A stretch of DNA of 64,000 bases, taken from NCBI GenBank assembly GCA_019321725.1, contig CM033115.1:8318673-8382672 (forward strand). The letters run 5' to 3'. Shown here in pieces: positions 1 to 11,548 of this stretch. Source of the DNA: Paulownia fortunei (lineage: Eukaryota > Streptophyta > Magnoliopsida > Lamiales > Paulowniaceae). Made by a program: the position numbers and the translations under genes. The notes under the pieces are model-generated. The model was not told the DNA's origin, made no database searches, and was given only the letters and a program-made list of their open reading frames with translations. Each line of letters starts with the position of its first letter. Position 1 is the stretch's first letter.

Positions 1-703
1 AATGAGATAGTATATACCATAGATCGACCCCTAGAGATGGTGCCGGTTGCCTAGTAAGTGTAGATTTGGTCCATCTCGAGAGAGTGCGCCTAGGTTCATA
101 ACAACATAGGATGGCTAACCAATGCCTTCACTCTCTTTTTAGTATTGCATTTAATCCCTCAATATCTTAAGACTTTAGTTATTTTTGTTTGATTTTTTAG
201 TTCTTATATTTTAATCAACCACCACAATACCATTCAATCAAATATAGCTTAGGTAATCTACACCTAAGAACTTACAAACACACTCTCTCTTGGAAAATAA
301 TACTGTACTCACTCTCTTTTGTTACCACCATTTTAAGGTCACCACCCAGCTTCAAGAGGATTATGCACTCTATTAAGGCTAATAGGATGGATAATTTCAT
401 AATCCTCTCATATATGAAACCTAGATTTTAGTTCACTAATATCGACGTTCAATTAGGTAGACACTATAAAGAGCCAGGGTGACACTGCAAGCATATTGCT
501 ACACCAAAGCTTGGAGGAATTTTTTTCACTCAATTCTCCTTGATGAGGTTGGTCCATAAGAGAGATCTCAGTAGGAGGTAAGTTTGATCAGGGTTTGAGT
601 TTATTAAAGACCCTAATTTTCTTATGGTACATGCGAGGATTGTGTACTGAAGTATGCTTGAAGTCAAAAGACGAATGTAGATCTTGCTTTAGCTCTTTGA
701 TCT
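1..703. other. Unassigned AT-rich sequence left of element A
   Basis: I recognise no gene, LTR terminus or retrotransposon domain here. A 64-codon open frame at 595-789 crosses the presumed start of element A's LTR and is not credible. The stretch may be older repeat or ancestral intergenic DNA; the 5 bases before the LTR (GATCT, 699-703) are the presumed target site of element A. Confidence 0.4.
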
Positions 704-1692
704 TGATAAGTGCATATATTTATACTTTTTTATATCAAATTCTTTATATTTTTATTGCTTTATTCTTGTTAATATTTAGTTTTTATTAATGATTTATGTT
801 AGTAAATCAATGAACAAAATAAGATAAAAAAAAGCCAAAATAAAACAAAAGAAGCTAACATGTTTCGTGAGTAAATTAGGAGATAATATTTCTTTGGATC
901 AAATAAGCATCATAATTAGAAGAAAAGACCATTTTTGCCTAAGTTCATCATTTGTAGACCAAAATATATGCAAGAAAACACTTGAACTTTGCAAGTGGTA
1001 TTGGACATGCATTAAATTCTAATCAACATGTTTCCAAACTTGGGCAATTTACATATTTTGGGAATAACTCCATGATTCAAAGCCTTATAGACCTAAATAT
1101 TATGGTCTTTAAAAGTCAAGAAATAGAACTATAACTTTTTTGTTAGAAGCTCAGTCTAATTTAGCCTTGATAAAAGTATAAAATTCGTCTAAATGTTTGC
1201 ATTGGAAGGAATCTATTTATGTAGACACATCTCACTAAATCAAGAACAACTTTCTCTCTCGTAATCAGAATTAAGTGATTCGAGTTGAAAAATGAAGTAA
1301 CAGACATATCTACAACCTTTTTCCTAACCATGTGTCCAAAATCAGCTTATTTCATGGAGAAAAATGTGTGACAAAATTCAGATCTACGTGAGATATGTGA
1401 ATTTAGAGCACATTTGAAGTAAATTTGGAGTGCATTTAGAGTGAATTTGGAAATGCCAATGTAGGGCACTCTTCTATATAAATATGGCCCTTTGGATGCC
1501 ATTCAAGAAGCAAAAAAACCATAGAAGGGGGAAATCTTTTATTGTTGCCTTTCTTTAGGCTAAGTTTTCTAGTAGTAATAGAAATGTCTTTTCTAATTTA
1601 TTTTTTATTTTAGTCTTTTATACTTTTATTATATCTTTTTAAATTTCATTTGGCTGAGCAGAAAGGGTGAACCTCTTGATGGAGGAAGATAA

Positions 1693-2629
1693 TATTAGGT
1701 TCGCTATAAATAACGGGGTAAACGCAACAAAAAATAATTTTTTTAAAATAAAACATGCAATAACGTTTATTGCATTACCCCCTATTTCACATCAATTCTA
1801 ATGATCGGCGTTATTAATAGTTCAATAAACAGAATATAAATATAATGATGATGTCATTCGTTACCTTTTTGTGATTTTTTGATTCAGTACAAGGCTTAAG
1901 GCAATCAATTGCTGGATTGTAGCAAATCTCTCACCAAGGACTCCACGTATCCTCCTTGTAAAGAAGTCCACACCTTAAACTATAATAACCAAAAGCAAAG
2001 AACTTTCTAGTGTTCTTTGTTTTCTTTTCAAGCCTCAAAGGAGAGTGAATACTAATCTTTAATCCAACCGGTGGAATCAAAGATTAAATATTTTTGTTAT
2101 TGTTCTTAATCCAACTAGTGGAAGAAGAGCAATTCACTAGGATATTTGAAGAACAAAGGAGATGGAGAAGAGAGAAGAAGAAAATATTTTTTTTTCTTAT
2201 TTGATTGTGGCTAATTTCTTGTAGTAGAGGAATCATGAGATTTTTTCTTCAATTTCTACTTTGTATGGTGGCTATAAAAGTTAGGTCAAACCTAATATTA
2301 ACTCCACATATTAATTTGGTTATTTAGAAAGTCTAACTTTCTCAACAAATCAAAACACATCAATCCAAAATCCCCTCTTGCTTCTATCCTTATGGCCGAA
2401 AATATGGTCTCTAATTAGCCATCAATTTTTGGCCTGTCTTTCCTCAAGATACATTGAACCTGTTCCATAAATTCAATATTGATATCTTATTTTAATTAAA
2501 TAATAAAAACTATTTTTCCTATTTAATTTAATTATTCTAATATTCAAAATAGGCTTCTACTAATGAGCCATTTTCAAATTGGGCTTGGACTTTAGCAAGC
2601 AGTGTGTTGTATTATTATTTTATTTTTTT
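1693..2629 (-). repeat. Truncated copia LTR fragment nested in element A's 5' LTR
   Basis: The block begins TATTAGGTTCGCTATAAATA, matching the start of the copia LTRs at 37744 (TGTTGGCTTCGCTATTATCG) and 48839. The later segment around 1893 (GGCAATCAATTGCTGGATTG) corresponds to 37938 (GAAGCAATCAAATATTTATT). It is absent from the 3' LTR of element A, so it was acquired after A's insertion or by the 5' copy only. Only about the first 0.9 kb of a roughly 2-kb LTR is present; the right edge is uncertain by tens of bases. Orientation is that of a minus-strand copia element. Confidence 0.6.
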
Positions 2630-2630
2630 A

Positions 2631-2965
2631 TTAAAACCCTCATTGATTTAATTATTACTAAAGGCATAAAAAATTCTTGGGTTCATTTAGCTAATTTTCT
2701 AGTTCTACTATACTGACTGCTAACGAGAAACCTTGATTTGTTGTAAACAAAGGTGTGCATAAATCCTCAATCTAATAAATAAATGTTAGCATTAAAACCC
2801 TCCTTGATTAGTGATGATTCTTAATTTACATATTTCTAATGGCACAACAAATGCTTAAGTTCATTTAACTAAATGTCTGGTTCTACTATACTGACTACTA
2901 ACATGAAACATTGATTTGTTGTAGACAAATACGTGCATAAATACTTGATCCTACAAACAAGTGTT
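2631..2965. repeat. Direct tandem duplication of about 161 bp inside LTR A
   Basis: The unit starting TTAAAACCCTCATTGATT at 2631 repeats from 2792 (TTAAAACCCTCCTTGATT). Both copies share TTCATTTA, CTGACT-CTAAC and CCTTGATTTGTTGTA-type blocks with substitutions throughout. The 3' LTR has a single copy (9725-9890). Confidence 0.75.
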
Positions 2966-3354
2966 GGCATTAAGAGATAATTTACAGATAGTAAGACATT
3001 ATCATGATCACCTAAATGCATGAGCAATTTGACAAGATCTTCCCATTGGAATGTTCATTGTGTATGGATTCCAATAGTAGCATTTAAAAGAGGTTAAAAT
3101 AATAATAAGTAATCATTCCTCTATCCAAAACTTAAGAGTGGCTCCATAATCCTCAATACTTTTATTACTTTGATTTCTCAATTATAACATAAATTTTTCT
3201 TTATAATCTAAATAACATAAAACCTATCTTTTAAGAAATATAATCCTGAAAACTTCAAACAACTTTTCTGTGGGTCAAATTTGGACTCACGAGAAATTTA
3301 TTACTTGAAATAACCTGCACTTAGGTTTGTTACCTTTAAATTATAGCAAGTTTT

Positions 3355-3375
3355 TGGTATCGTTGGTGGAGAAGG
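3355..3375 (+). other. Primer-binding site of element A
   Basis: The sequence TGGTATCGTTGGTGGAGAAGG lies just after the 5' LTR. It is a degenerate form of the TGGCGCCGTTGCCGGGGA site used by Athila-type elements, complementary to the 3' end of tRNA-Asp. It sets the boundary between LTR and internal region. Confidence 0.65.
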
Positions 3376-3546
3376 CAAGCTAAGTTTTTAGGTTTATAAA
3401 TATTTTTTCTTTGTGAATATTATGTGTTTGTTTTCTTTATAGTTATATGTTCATATGGTATCGTAGTCATAATCTCGTCGTTTAGTTAGAAATAATTTTA
3501 AAACTTTGTTTGGAAATTTATTGAGTCACCTCCACATACTTCCACC

Positions 3547-5000
3547 ATGGTTGAAAATAAAAGTATTGAGGATGAAAATGAGAATCAATATGTGCATACC
3601 ATGCGTTATTACTTGCAACCTGCTCGAAATTCCTCTCCTTCTTATTTTATTTTTCCTCTCAATTCAAATAATTTTCCATTCAAGCCAAGTATGACTCCTT
3701 TACTTCCTAATTTTTATAGTTTAGACTTTGAAAGCCCTTACTTGCATATGAAAGAACTGATTGAAATATGTGCCACTTTTGATGAACAAACTTGTACAAA
3801 AGAGATTGTTAAGTTCAAATTATTTTATTTTTCTTTAAAAAATAAAGCAAAAACTTAGCTTAACTCTTTAAAACCTGAATCAGTTGGCACTTGGTAAGAA
3901 ATGCAAGATGAACTTTTTGAAAAATTCTTTCCATCTCAAAAAAACTAGTGCTTTGAAAAGAAAATTCCAAACTTTTTTCTCAAAATCATAATGAAACTTT
4001 CTTTCAATGATGGAAAAGATTTGAAAATTTATTGAATTCATGCCCACATCATAATTTTAAAAAATGACGCTTAATTAATTTCTTTTATGAAGGTTTAACT
4101 CCCAAAACAACATAATTTGTTGAAACAATGAGTAATAGTGAGTTTCTTAATAAAGAACCTGATGAAGCCTTAGAATATCTAGACTATTTAGCAGAAAAAC
4201 TCTCAATCATAGAATACTATTAATTCTTCTGAAAGTTCAATTAAATCTAATTATGCTGATAGTAATAATGAAAAATATTACCTTAGTAAAGAATATGATT
4301 TAAATGCTAGGATTGCTAATTTAACAAGAAAAGTTGAGGCCATGAAACTTTAAAAAGTAAAGAAAATTGGATTTGTGCAAGAGGAAGAAGTTTGTAGCAT
4401 TTGTGAACTTGTGGAACACTCCACTATGAAAGTCCAAACATTTCAGCAGAAGCAAATATCATGAATACATTCAAAAAGCCTTTTCATTCTCTATATTTTT
4501 AAACTTACAATGCACATTAGAGAAATCATCTCAATTTAAGTTGGTGAGATGATAACCGTGCCTAACTGCTACATTCAGAAAACCACCAAACTTTTCTTTT
4601 TATCGAGCTCCACATATAAAATCCTTTGCGAAGACTTTGCAAGCATTTATGCATGGATAAACAAATATTATTAGACTTCACAAGCTATCAATGAGATCAA
4701 AAGCACACTTTCTACACTTACAACCTCTTTGCGTACTCATGAAAAAGGTAAATTTCCTACTCAACCTCAACCTAATCCTTCCACTCAGTGTCATGTTTCT
4801 TCTTCAAGCAAAAATTCAGTCTAGAAAGCTTATTCAATCACAACTCTTTGAAATGACAAAGCTGTTGACAAGAATATTCATCCCAAGGAGAAAATGTTTA
4901 ATCTACCTTTAGAAATAAAGAATGAAAATAGTGTTGACAATGAAAGTATGTTTAATGAAGGTGAGTTTGAAAATGTTGAAAAAGGAAAATACTCATCTCT
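3547..5000 (+). pseudogene. Element A gag remnant
   Basis: Capsid (retrotransposon gag) protein remnant; in a live element it would form the cytoplasmic virus-like particle. The ATG at 3547 opens a 103-codon frame containing the gag core signature (PNFYSLDFESPYLHMKE, then FYFSLKNKAKT). After a stop at 3856 the homology continues through W-to-stop changes to KFFPSQ near 3930 and, in shifted frames, to about 4200. A zinc-knuckle remnant lies at 4391-4430 (CSICELVEHSTMKV); its last cysteine is lost. A linker follows at 4700-4960. Assignment to Athila gag rests on the wording of the core motif and on its neighbours. Confidence 0.7.
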
Positions 5001-5079
5001 AGCTCATTTTTTTCAAAGATTGCAACTAAATTAGAAATTGAACTCAAATTCTAAAATCTTTGAAGTTTTTAAATAAGTC

Positions 5080-5510
5080 AAGATTAATATTCCATTATTG
5101 GATGCAATCAATCAAGTTCCATCTTATGCCAATTTTTTTAAAGATTTGTGCACAATAAAAAAAACATCATGTGCAAAAGAAGACATTTTTAACTGAAATT
5201 GTTAGTTCAATCATTCAACAATTCACTCCACCCAAATATAAAGATCTAAGTTGTCCAACTATTTCATGTACCATAGGAAACACTAGAATAGAGCTTGCAT
5301 TGTTTGATCTTGGTGCTAGTGTAAATCTTCTACCTTTATCAATTTATTAACATTTAGGTTTGGGAGCACTTAAATCAACTTTCGTCATACTCCAACTAGT
5401 TAACCATTTGATTAAAGTTCCAAAGGGAGTAGTAGAAGATGTATTAGTATAAATTGATAAGTTTTACTTTCTAGTGGATTTCACTCTTTTGGACACAAAG
5501 CTTGTTGCAC
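5080..5510 (+). pseudogene. Element A aspartic protease remnant
   Basis: Retroviral-type aspartic protease that would cleave the gag-pol polyprotein. Translating from about 5087 gives INIPLLDAINQVPSYANFFK, the usual lead-in of Athila proteases, then the active-site motif ALFDLGASVNLLPLSIY at 5293-5346 with the catalytic Asp kept. HLGLGALKST and a VEDVLV segment follow. An in-frame stop follows the active site (TAA after ATTTAT, 5347-5349). The short simple repeat at 5508-5534 interrupts the domain's 3' end. Confidence 0.75.
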
Positions 5511-5534
5511 ATACACATACACATACACATATTC
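5508..5534. repeat. Short ACATAC simple repeat
   Basis: Four or so copies of CACATA/ACATAC follow one another. It is too short to be more than a local slippage product within the protease remnant. Confidence 0.8.
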
Positions 5535-5618
5535 GTATCATTTTGATCATCCTTTTCTTGCAACTTCAAATGCTTTGATTGACTATAGAAATGGTATTTT
5601 GAAGTATCTTTTGGAAAT

Positions 5619-6110
5619 ATGACTTGGGAATTAAATGTGTTTAATGTTTGTGAGCAACTTGCAAAAGATGTCAAAGTACAAAAAGTGGATTCAATTGAGG
5701 AATTTGTTCAAGAATATTTTACTCTCACTAATTCCTTTGATCCTCTGGAAACTTGTTTTGAAAGTGAAAGTATTTGTAAAAAAAAAACATTTTTGGAAAC
5801 TATGGTTTGAAGAACTTTCATCATCAATAGTAAAATTTGTTCCATCAAGTATTAAAACCCCTATAATTGATTTTAAACATTTTCCATTTGATTTGAAATA
5901 CTCCTTTTTGGATGAGAATAAGACTTTTTCGTTAATAATTTCTTTCAATCTTGATGCATCCCAAGAAGGTAAGTTGATTGAAACTCTAAAAAATGCATAA
6001 GAATGCTTTTGGAAGGATCATTACTGATATTAAAGGTATTAGTGCTTTAATTTGCACATATAACATCTATCTAGAGAAAATTGTTAACCATCTAGAGAGA
6101 TGCAATAAAG
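5619..6110 (+). pseudogene. Element A protease-RT linker remnant
   Basis: Open stretches at 5619-5810 and 5635-6000 overlap in two frames. They carry low-complexity acidic and basic residues ending in KFPFDLKYSFLDENKT-like sequence (about 5870-5925), which corresponds to the segment ahead of RT in Athila polyproteins (compare LKPFASNLKYVYLDNAN at 11124-11174 in element B). No enzymatic motif is present. Confidence 0.55.
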
Positions 6111-7450
6111 GCTAGATCCTACTATGAAAGAAGTAGTGAGAAATGAAGTCATTAAACTTTTGATAAATTGGAATCATTTATCATATTTCTAATAGCAAAT
6201 GGGAGTGTCCTACTCAATTTGTACCTAAGAAATCTGAAGCTAATGTAGTCAAGAGCAAATAATAAATTAATTCCAACTGCGACTTTTACTGGTTGATGAA
6301 TGTGAATTGACTATAGGGAACTCAACTCAGCTACTAGAAAATATCATTTTCCATTACCTCTCATGGATCAAATCTTATAAAGATTGCGGGACATGAATTT
6401 TATAATTTCTTAGATAGATATTTTGGGTATAATCAAATTAAAATTGTACTTGAAGATCAAGAGAATCACTTTTACATGTCCTTTTGTCACTTTTGCATAT
6501 CGAATGATACATTTTGGATTATGTAATGCACCAGCTACATTCCAACGATGCATGCTTAGTATTTTTAATGACATGGTTGAACGTTTTCTTGAAATCTTCT
6601 TGGATGATTTTTCTATTTTTGGTAATTTATTTGATGATTACTTATCTAATTTAGAAAATGTTTTAATCAGGTGTGAAGAAAATAATCTTGTACTCAATTG
6701 GGAGAAATGACATTTTATGGTAACAACTGGTATTGTTCTTGGACACATTATTTCATCAAATGGTATTGAAGTAGATAAATTCAAATTCGAGTTAATTGCT
6801 AATTTGTTAATACCAAAGTTTGTGAAGGAGGTAAGATCATTTTTATGACGTGCTGGTTTTTATAGAAAATTTATCAAAGATTTTAGTATAATATCTAAAC
6901 TTTTATGTAATCCTCTAACAAAAGATACTATCTTTGAATCGACTAAAAATTGTGAAAACGCCTTTGTTAAGCTTAAAAACATGCTTACGTATACTCCAAT
7001 CATGCAGCCTCTAGATTTGACTTTATCTTTTGAAATAATATCTGATGCTCGTGATTATGTTGTTAGAACTTTCTCAAGACAAAGAAAAGATAAGAAATCA
7101 TGTGTCATTTACTATGCAAGTGAAACTTTGAATAGTGCTTAATTAAATTATTCAACCACTGAAAAAGAATTACTTACTCTAGTTTTTGTATTGGATAAAT
7201 TTAAATTTTATCTTGTTAGCTCACCAGTTGTTGTTTTCATTGATCATGTAGCTTTGAAATATCTTTTGTCAAGAAAAGATGTCAAACCTAGACTGATTAG
7301 GTAGATTCTCTTACTTTAGGAATTTAACTTTACTATTCGAGATAAGATAAAAGTAGAGAATATGGTGGCTGATCATTTGTCCAGATTTGTTTGTGATGAC
7401 TCATTTCAAACTACACCCATTAATGATACTTTTCTTGATGAACAACTATT
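6110..7450 (+). pseudogene. Element A reverse transcriptase and RNase H remnant
   Basis: RT copies element RNA into DNA and RNase H removes the RNA strand. The N-terminal RT part (6110-6420) is heavily shifted. From 6423 one frame gives FTCPFVTFAYRM, NAPATFQRCM and the catalytic box EIFLDDFSIFG (about 6588-6620, both Asp kept), then NLVLNWEK, a stop at 6708, GIVLGHIISSNGIEVDK and RAGFYRKFIKDFS. The RNase H part follows in the same frame: SDARDYVV near 7041, TEKELLTLVF, and a C-terminal NMVADHLSRF near 7370. Long single-frame preservation here contrasts with the shattered integrase downstream. Confidence 0.85.
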
Positions 7451-7489
7451 CAATATTTCTATTTTACCATAGTTTTCTGACATTGTTAA

Positions 7490-8345
7490 TTTTCTCGTGA
7501 TAGGAAAGATGCCACCACATTGGAATTCCCAAGATAAAAAGAATTTTTTGATCGAGGTGAAAAACTTTTAATAGGATGATCATACCTATTCAAATATTAT
7601 CCTGATAAAATCTTTTTGAGATATATGCCTGATAATGAGAACGGTAATATTCTTAAATTTTTCATTCAAGAGCATGTGGTGATCACTTTTCAGCAAAGAA
7701 AACTACTGCAAAGATCTTACAATGTAGATTTTATAGGTTAACTCTTTTCAAAGACACTTACACTTTCTGCAAAAGTTATGAAAATTATCAAAAGTTAGAA
7801 TCTATTTCAAAGCAAAACATGATGCCCCCAATACCCCATCTAATGATTGAAATCTTTGACTGTTGGGGTAATAATTTCAAGGGACCATTTCCATTTTCAT
7901 TTGATTTTTTTACATATTGGTCACCATAGATTATGCCTCAAAATGGATCGAGGAAATTTTCTTTTAAAACAATGATCATAAAATAGTCAATTTGGAATTC
8001 CTCGATCCATTATCAGCGATGGAGAAAAATATTTTGTAACAAAGTTTTTGAGACTTTAATGAGGAAAAATGGAATAATATATTGAGTTGCAACTCCTTAT
8101 CACCTTTAGACAAATGGACAAATGGACAAATTGAACTTATAAATAGGGAGATAAAATAAATTTTGGAAAAGACAGTTAACCCAAATATAAAGATTGGTCT
8201 CTTAGACTTACCAATACACTTTGGGCATATAGAACTACTTTCAAAACATCATTAGGCATGTCTCCTTATAGGATAGTTTATGAAAAACCTTATCATTTAC
8301 CAGTTGAACTTGAACATAAAGAGTTTAGGCTTTTTCATGATTGAT
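7490..8345 (+). pseudogene. Element A integrase remnant
   Basis: Integrase would insert the DNA copy into the genome. Readable pieces include MPPHWNSQDKKNFL near 7509 (the usual segment before the zinc-binding domain) and VTIDYASKWIEE near 7922-7955 (first catalytic block, Asp kept). Further on is WTNGQIELINREIK near 8115-8155, which carries the catalytic Glu region. Many stops and at least three frameshifts separate them. Confidence 0.7.
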
Positions 8346-8595
8346 TTTGAAGTTATGTGTATCTTGATCTGTGAAATAAAAGGTTGGCTTAGTTTACATA
8401 CGCATATCTTTTGGAAATTCTAAAAAACTAAATCTCGATAGCATCTGTGATATCTGATAAATGATTATTTGTGATTGTTAGACTATTTTACATGTTTCTT
8501 TTAAATTATGATCATCATGTCATGTTTCTTTTTACTTATATTGCATTTTATTATGCTATAATTACTAGGAACTAGTAATATGTTGGATGGGGGTG
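8346..8595 (+). other. Element A 3' untranslated segment and polypurine tract
   Basis: Non-coding, T-rich sequence after integrase. The purine run GGATGGGGG at 8585-8593 directly before the 3' LTR is the likely plus-strand primer (polypurine tract). Confidence 0.6.
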
Positions 8596-10246
8596 TGATG
8601 AACATTTAAAAATGTACATTTAATTAGGATTTAAATAATTATATATTTAATTGGGATTTAAATAATTATTTTTGCTTTGAAATTCTCATTAAAACTCTTA
8701 ATTAATGTATTTATGTGTTTTAGGAATAAAATGTTAAATCAACATAAAAAAATGAGATTAAAAAGTTTTATCTTATTTTGTGCAAGTTTTAGAGAAACTA
8801 GTGTTACTTTTGATTTCGAAATGGTTTTAGGTTAATTGTTGAGACTATGGATTGATAAGTCATTCATCTACAAGTTCATGTAAACTTTGAATCCCATATT
8901 AAATATGTATGGATCAAAGAATTTGGATTACAAGTGGCTGTACAAAATTGATCACTAATAATTCAGATCAGAGTTAAGCCCAATCGTGACCTATTTTATG
9001 AATTCAGTCATATCTCTAAAACCAAAATTGATTTTAGGCCGATATTTGGATATGTTATACATAAGAGGTAGATAAACAAGTTTTCTACAGACATGATGGT
9101 GATAAAATATGTCAAAATGGTCAATAAACATGTTTCAATGCAATGCTGATGTTGAAGGATAACTCTTGAATATGATTTGGTAATTTGGCCATATCTCACT
9201 CATTCGGCATCCACATTTGACAACTGACATATGAAAATATATCAACACAGAAAGATCTACTATTTTTATTCTTTACCCATCATCAAATTATGGTTGTATC
9301 TGACTTGAAAATTTAATTCAATTAAGTAGGTGAAGATTTAGAAGATTCGGTGTAACAACTTACCAACTCTTAACAACTTGCATACCACTTGATTGTTTAA
9401 CTCCCCATTATATGTATGGCCTCTAGCATACTCCAAGCACTATAAATAGGCTATGTATTAAGCTTGTATGAGTGGGGGGTAAAGGAAATAAAAATATTTT
9501 ATTCTTGTCTTTCTTTAGGCTAAGTTTTCTAGTAGTAATAGAAATGTATTCTCTAGTTTCTCTTCTATTTTTAGTCTTTTCTATATTCATTATGTCTTTC
9601 TAAATTTTATTTTGTTGAGGAAAAAGGGTGAACCTCTTGATGAAGTAAGAGGAACGGTTATAAAGGTAGAAAATATTTAAGTGTGTTGCATTGTTGTTTT
9701 AATTTTTGATCTAAACCTTACTTGTTTTGTGGTGATTCTTGATTTATGTATCACTAATGGCACAACAAATACTTTGGTTCATTTAACTAGACATTTGGTT
9801 TTACTATACCAACCACTAACATGAACCTTGATTTGTTGTAGACAAAAATTATGCATAAATACTTGATCACATAAATAAATATTGGAGTTAAAAGATAATT
9901 TGCAAATAGTAAGATAGTATCATGATTACTTTATTACATGAGCTATTTGATAACATCTTCCCATTGGAACCTTCATTATGTATGGATTTTAATAGTGGCA
10001 CTAAAAGAGGTAAAATGAATAAAAATTGTTCATCTATACAAAACTTAAGAGCGAATCCCTAATTCTCAGTATTTTTATTACTTTGTTTTTTTTTTCAGTT
10101 ATAGCATACACTATTTTTATATATTTGAACCACAAAAGCCCATCTCTTTTTTTAGAAATATAATCTTGAAATCTTCAAACAACTTTCTTGTGGATAGACT
10201 TTGAACTCACGATAAATTTATTACTTGACATAATCCACACTTGGAT
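8596..10246 (+). repeat. 3' LTR of element A (right end truncated)
   Basis: It starts TGATGAACATTTAAAAATG after the polypurine tract and matches the 5' LTR in order. It includes the TTCTTTAGGCTAAGTTTTCT block at 9511 and the block AACTTTCTTGTGGATAGACT at 10180. It stops at CTTGGATTTGCAAC, short of the expected end, where element B's RT begins in the opposite direction. Confidence 0.75.
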
Positions 10247-10252
10247 TTGCAA

Positions 10253-11015
10253 CTATTGGTGGAGGTAATTTTTCAATTACATCCACCTTGGCCCGATCCA
10301 CTTCAATTCCCTTGTGGGAGATTTTGTGGCCAAGCACTATTCCCTTTTGCACCATGAAGTGGCATTTTTCCCAATTCAAAATAAGATTTGTCTCTTCACA
10401 TCTAGCCAACACCAAGTTAAGATTAGCTAAAAGAAGATTCAAATACCAAAAATTCATCCATGAAAATTTCAAGAATTTTTTTAACTATGTTATGAAAAAT
10501 TGCCATCATACATTTTTGAAAAGTAGCGAGTGCATTGCTTAAACTAAATGACATTCTTCTAAATGCAAATGTTCCATACGGACAAGTGAAAGTGGCTTTC
10601 TCTTGATCTTTGGGAGATATTGCTATTTGGTTGTAACCCGAATATGCATCAAGAAAGCAATAAAATTCAAAATCCGCAAGCCTCTCCAATATTTGATGAA
10701 TGAAACGTAAGGGAAATGGTCTTTTCAGGTTGCATTATTCAATTTCCTATAGTCCATACATGCTATCTATCTAGTGACTGTTCTAGTGGGTATCTATTCA
10801 TTATTATCATTTTGCACAATAGTCATATCTCCTTTTTTTGGCACACATTGAACTGGGCTCACCCATGCACTATCAGAAATAGGATAGATAATACCTGTAT
10901 CAAGGAGCATGATGGTCTTGACTTTTACCACCTCTTGCATCATTAGATTCAATCTTCTTTGTGGCTGCACCAAGGGCTTATAGCTCTTCTCTAACAAGAT
11001 TTTACGCATGCACAT
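10253..11015 (-). pseudogene. Element B reverse transcriptase remnant
   Basis: On the minus strand, 11015-10794 gives the RT lead-in LLDTGIIYPISDSAWVSPVQ with CVPKKGDMT. After a shift, 10689-10423 gives FYCFLDAYSGYNQIAISPKD, FTCPYGTFAFRRM and the catalytic box EIFMDEFLVFE near 10440-10475. The second catalytic Asp is Glu here (FMDE instead of FMDD). The frame then gives CEETNLILNWEKCHFM and GIVLGHKISHKGIEVDRAK, and ends at EKLPPP where element A begins. RNase H is absent. Confidence 0.8.
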
Positions 11016-11081
11016 AGAGGGTCAGATCCCTTTTATGTCGGCTATCTTCCATCTAGAAGCTTTCCTGTGTTCTCTGAGGAC

Positions 11082-11456
11082 TCATAGGAGCTTCTCCTCC
11101 ATCTCACATTTCAAAGAAAAAGATATGATAATGGATAAAGAATTTGCATTATCTAGATAAACATATTTCAAATTAGATGCAAAGGGTTTAAGTTCAAGAG
11201 TTGGGGGGTCCACAATGGAGGGCCTTTGTAGACTGGTAGAAGGCCTCTCCAAGACTTCGAATTTCGGTGGAGCACTCCTTTTGTAAGGAGAGTTACCCTT
11301 CAAGATTACAATAACATACCTTATGTTCTCACCATCTTCCTCCTCTTCCTTTGCAAATATCAAACAAGCCTCCAATTCATCTTTGAACCTATTCTCTTGC
11401 AAAAACTTAAGTGCTAAAGGGTCAAATATATCAATTTTATCATATATGTTCATCAA
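11082..11456 (-). pseudogene. Element B protease-RT linker remnant
   Basis: A 124-codon open stretch with an acidic run (AKEEEEDGENI) and a proline/leucine-rich end (VDPPTLELKPFASNLKYVYL). This arrangement is usual between protease and RT in Athila polyproteins. No catalytic motif is visible. Confidence 0.6.
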
Positions 11457-11548
11457 CTGGATGCTTCATTTCCTTGAAAATATTAAAAATCACTTGCTCA
11501 TCCACTACTCTAAGTATTAACCTTCTTAATTATACATCAATCAATGCC

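Larger units (their letters stand above)
704..3350 (+). repeat. 5' LTR of element A (interrupted)
   Basis: It matches the 3' LTR in blocks: the segment around 1541-1690 (TTCTTTAGGCTAAGTTTTCT and the following GTGAACCTCTTGATG) recurs at 9510-9645, and 2800-3340 recurs at 9725-10246. It is about 1 kb longer than the 3' copy because of a nested copia LTR fragment (1693 to about 2629) and a tandem duplication (2631-2965). The right end is placed just before the primer site; it is accurate to a few bases. Confidence 0.75.
704..10246 (+). mobile_element. Element A: degenerate Athila-type Ty3/gypsy retrotransposon
   Basis: Two related LTRs (704-3350 and 8596-10246) flank a primer-binding site at 3355 and a gag-pol remnant in gypsy order: gag, protease, RT, RNase H, integrase. 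The LTR starts TGATAAG/TGATGAA, the aspartate-tRNA-like primer site, and the protease motif DLGASVNLLP are typical of the Athila lineage. The coding region is broken by many stops and frameshifts but stays recognisable for about 4.8 kb. The 3' LTR stops about 20 bases short of where the 5' LTR ends and abuts element B, so no target-site duplication can be verified. Lineage is inferred from motif memory, not from a search. Confidence 0.85.

Noticed and set aside
595..789. 64-codon plus-strand open frame, hydrophobic C-terminus
   Set aside because: Crosses the start of LTR A into T-rich LTR sequence; the hydrophobic tail is only the translation of poly-T-rich DNA.
6420..10690. A long hairpin formed by the RT regions of A (+) and B (-)
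   Set aside because: Both encode related RTs, but the nucleotide sequences look too different for stable pairing.
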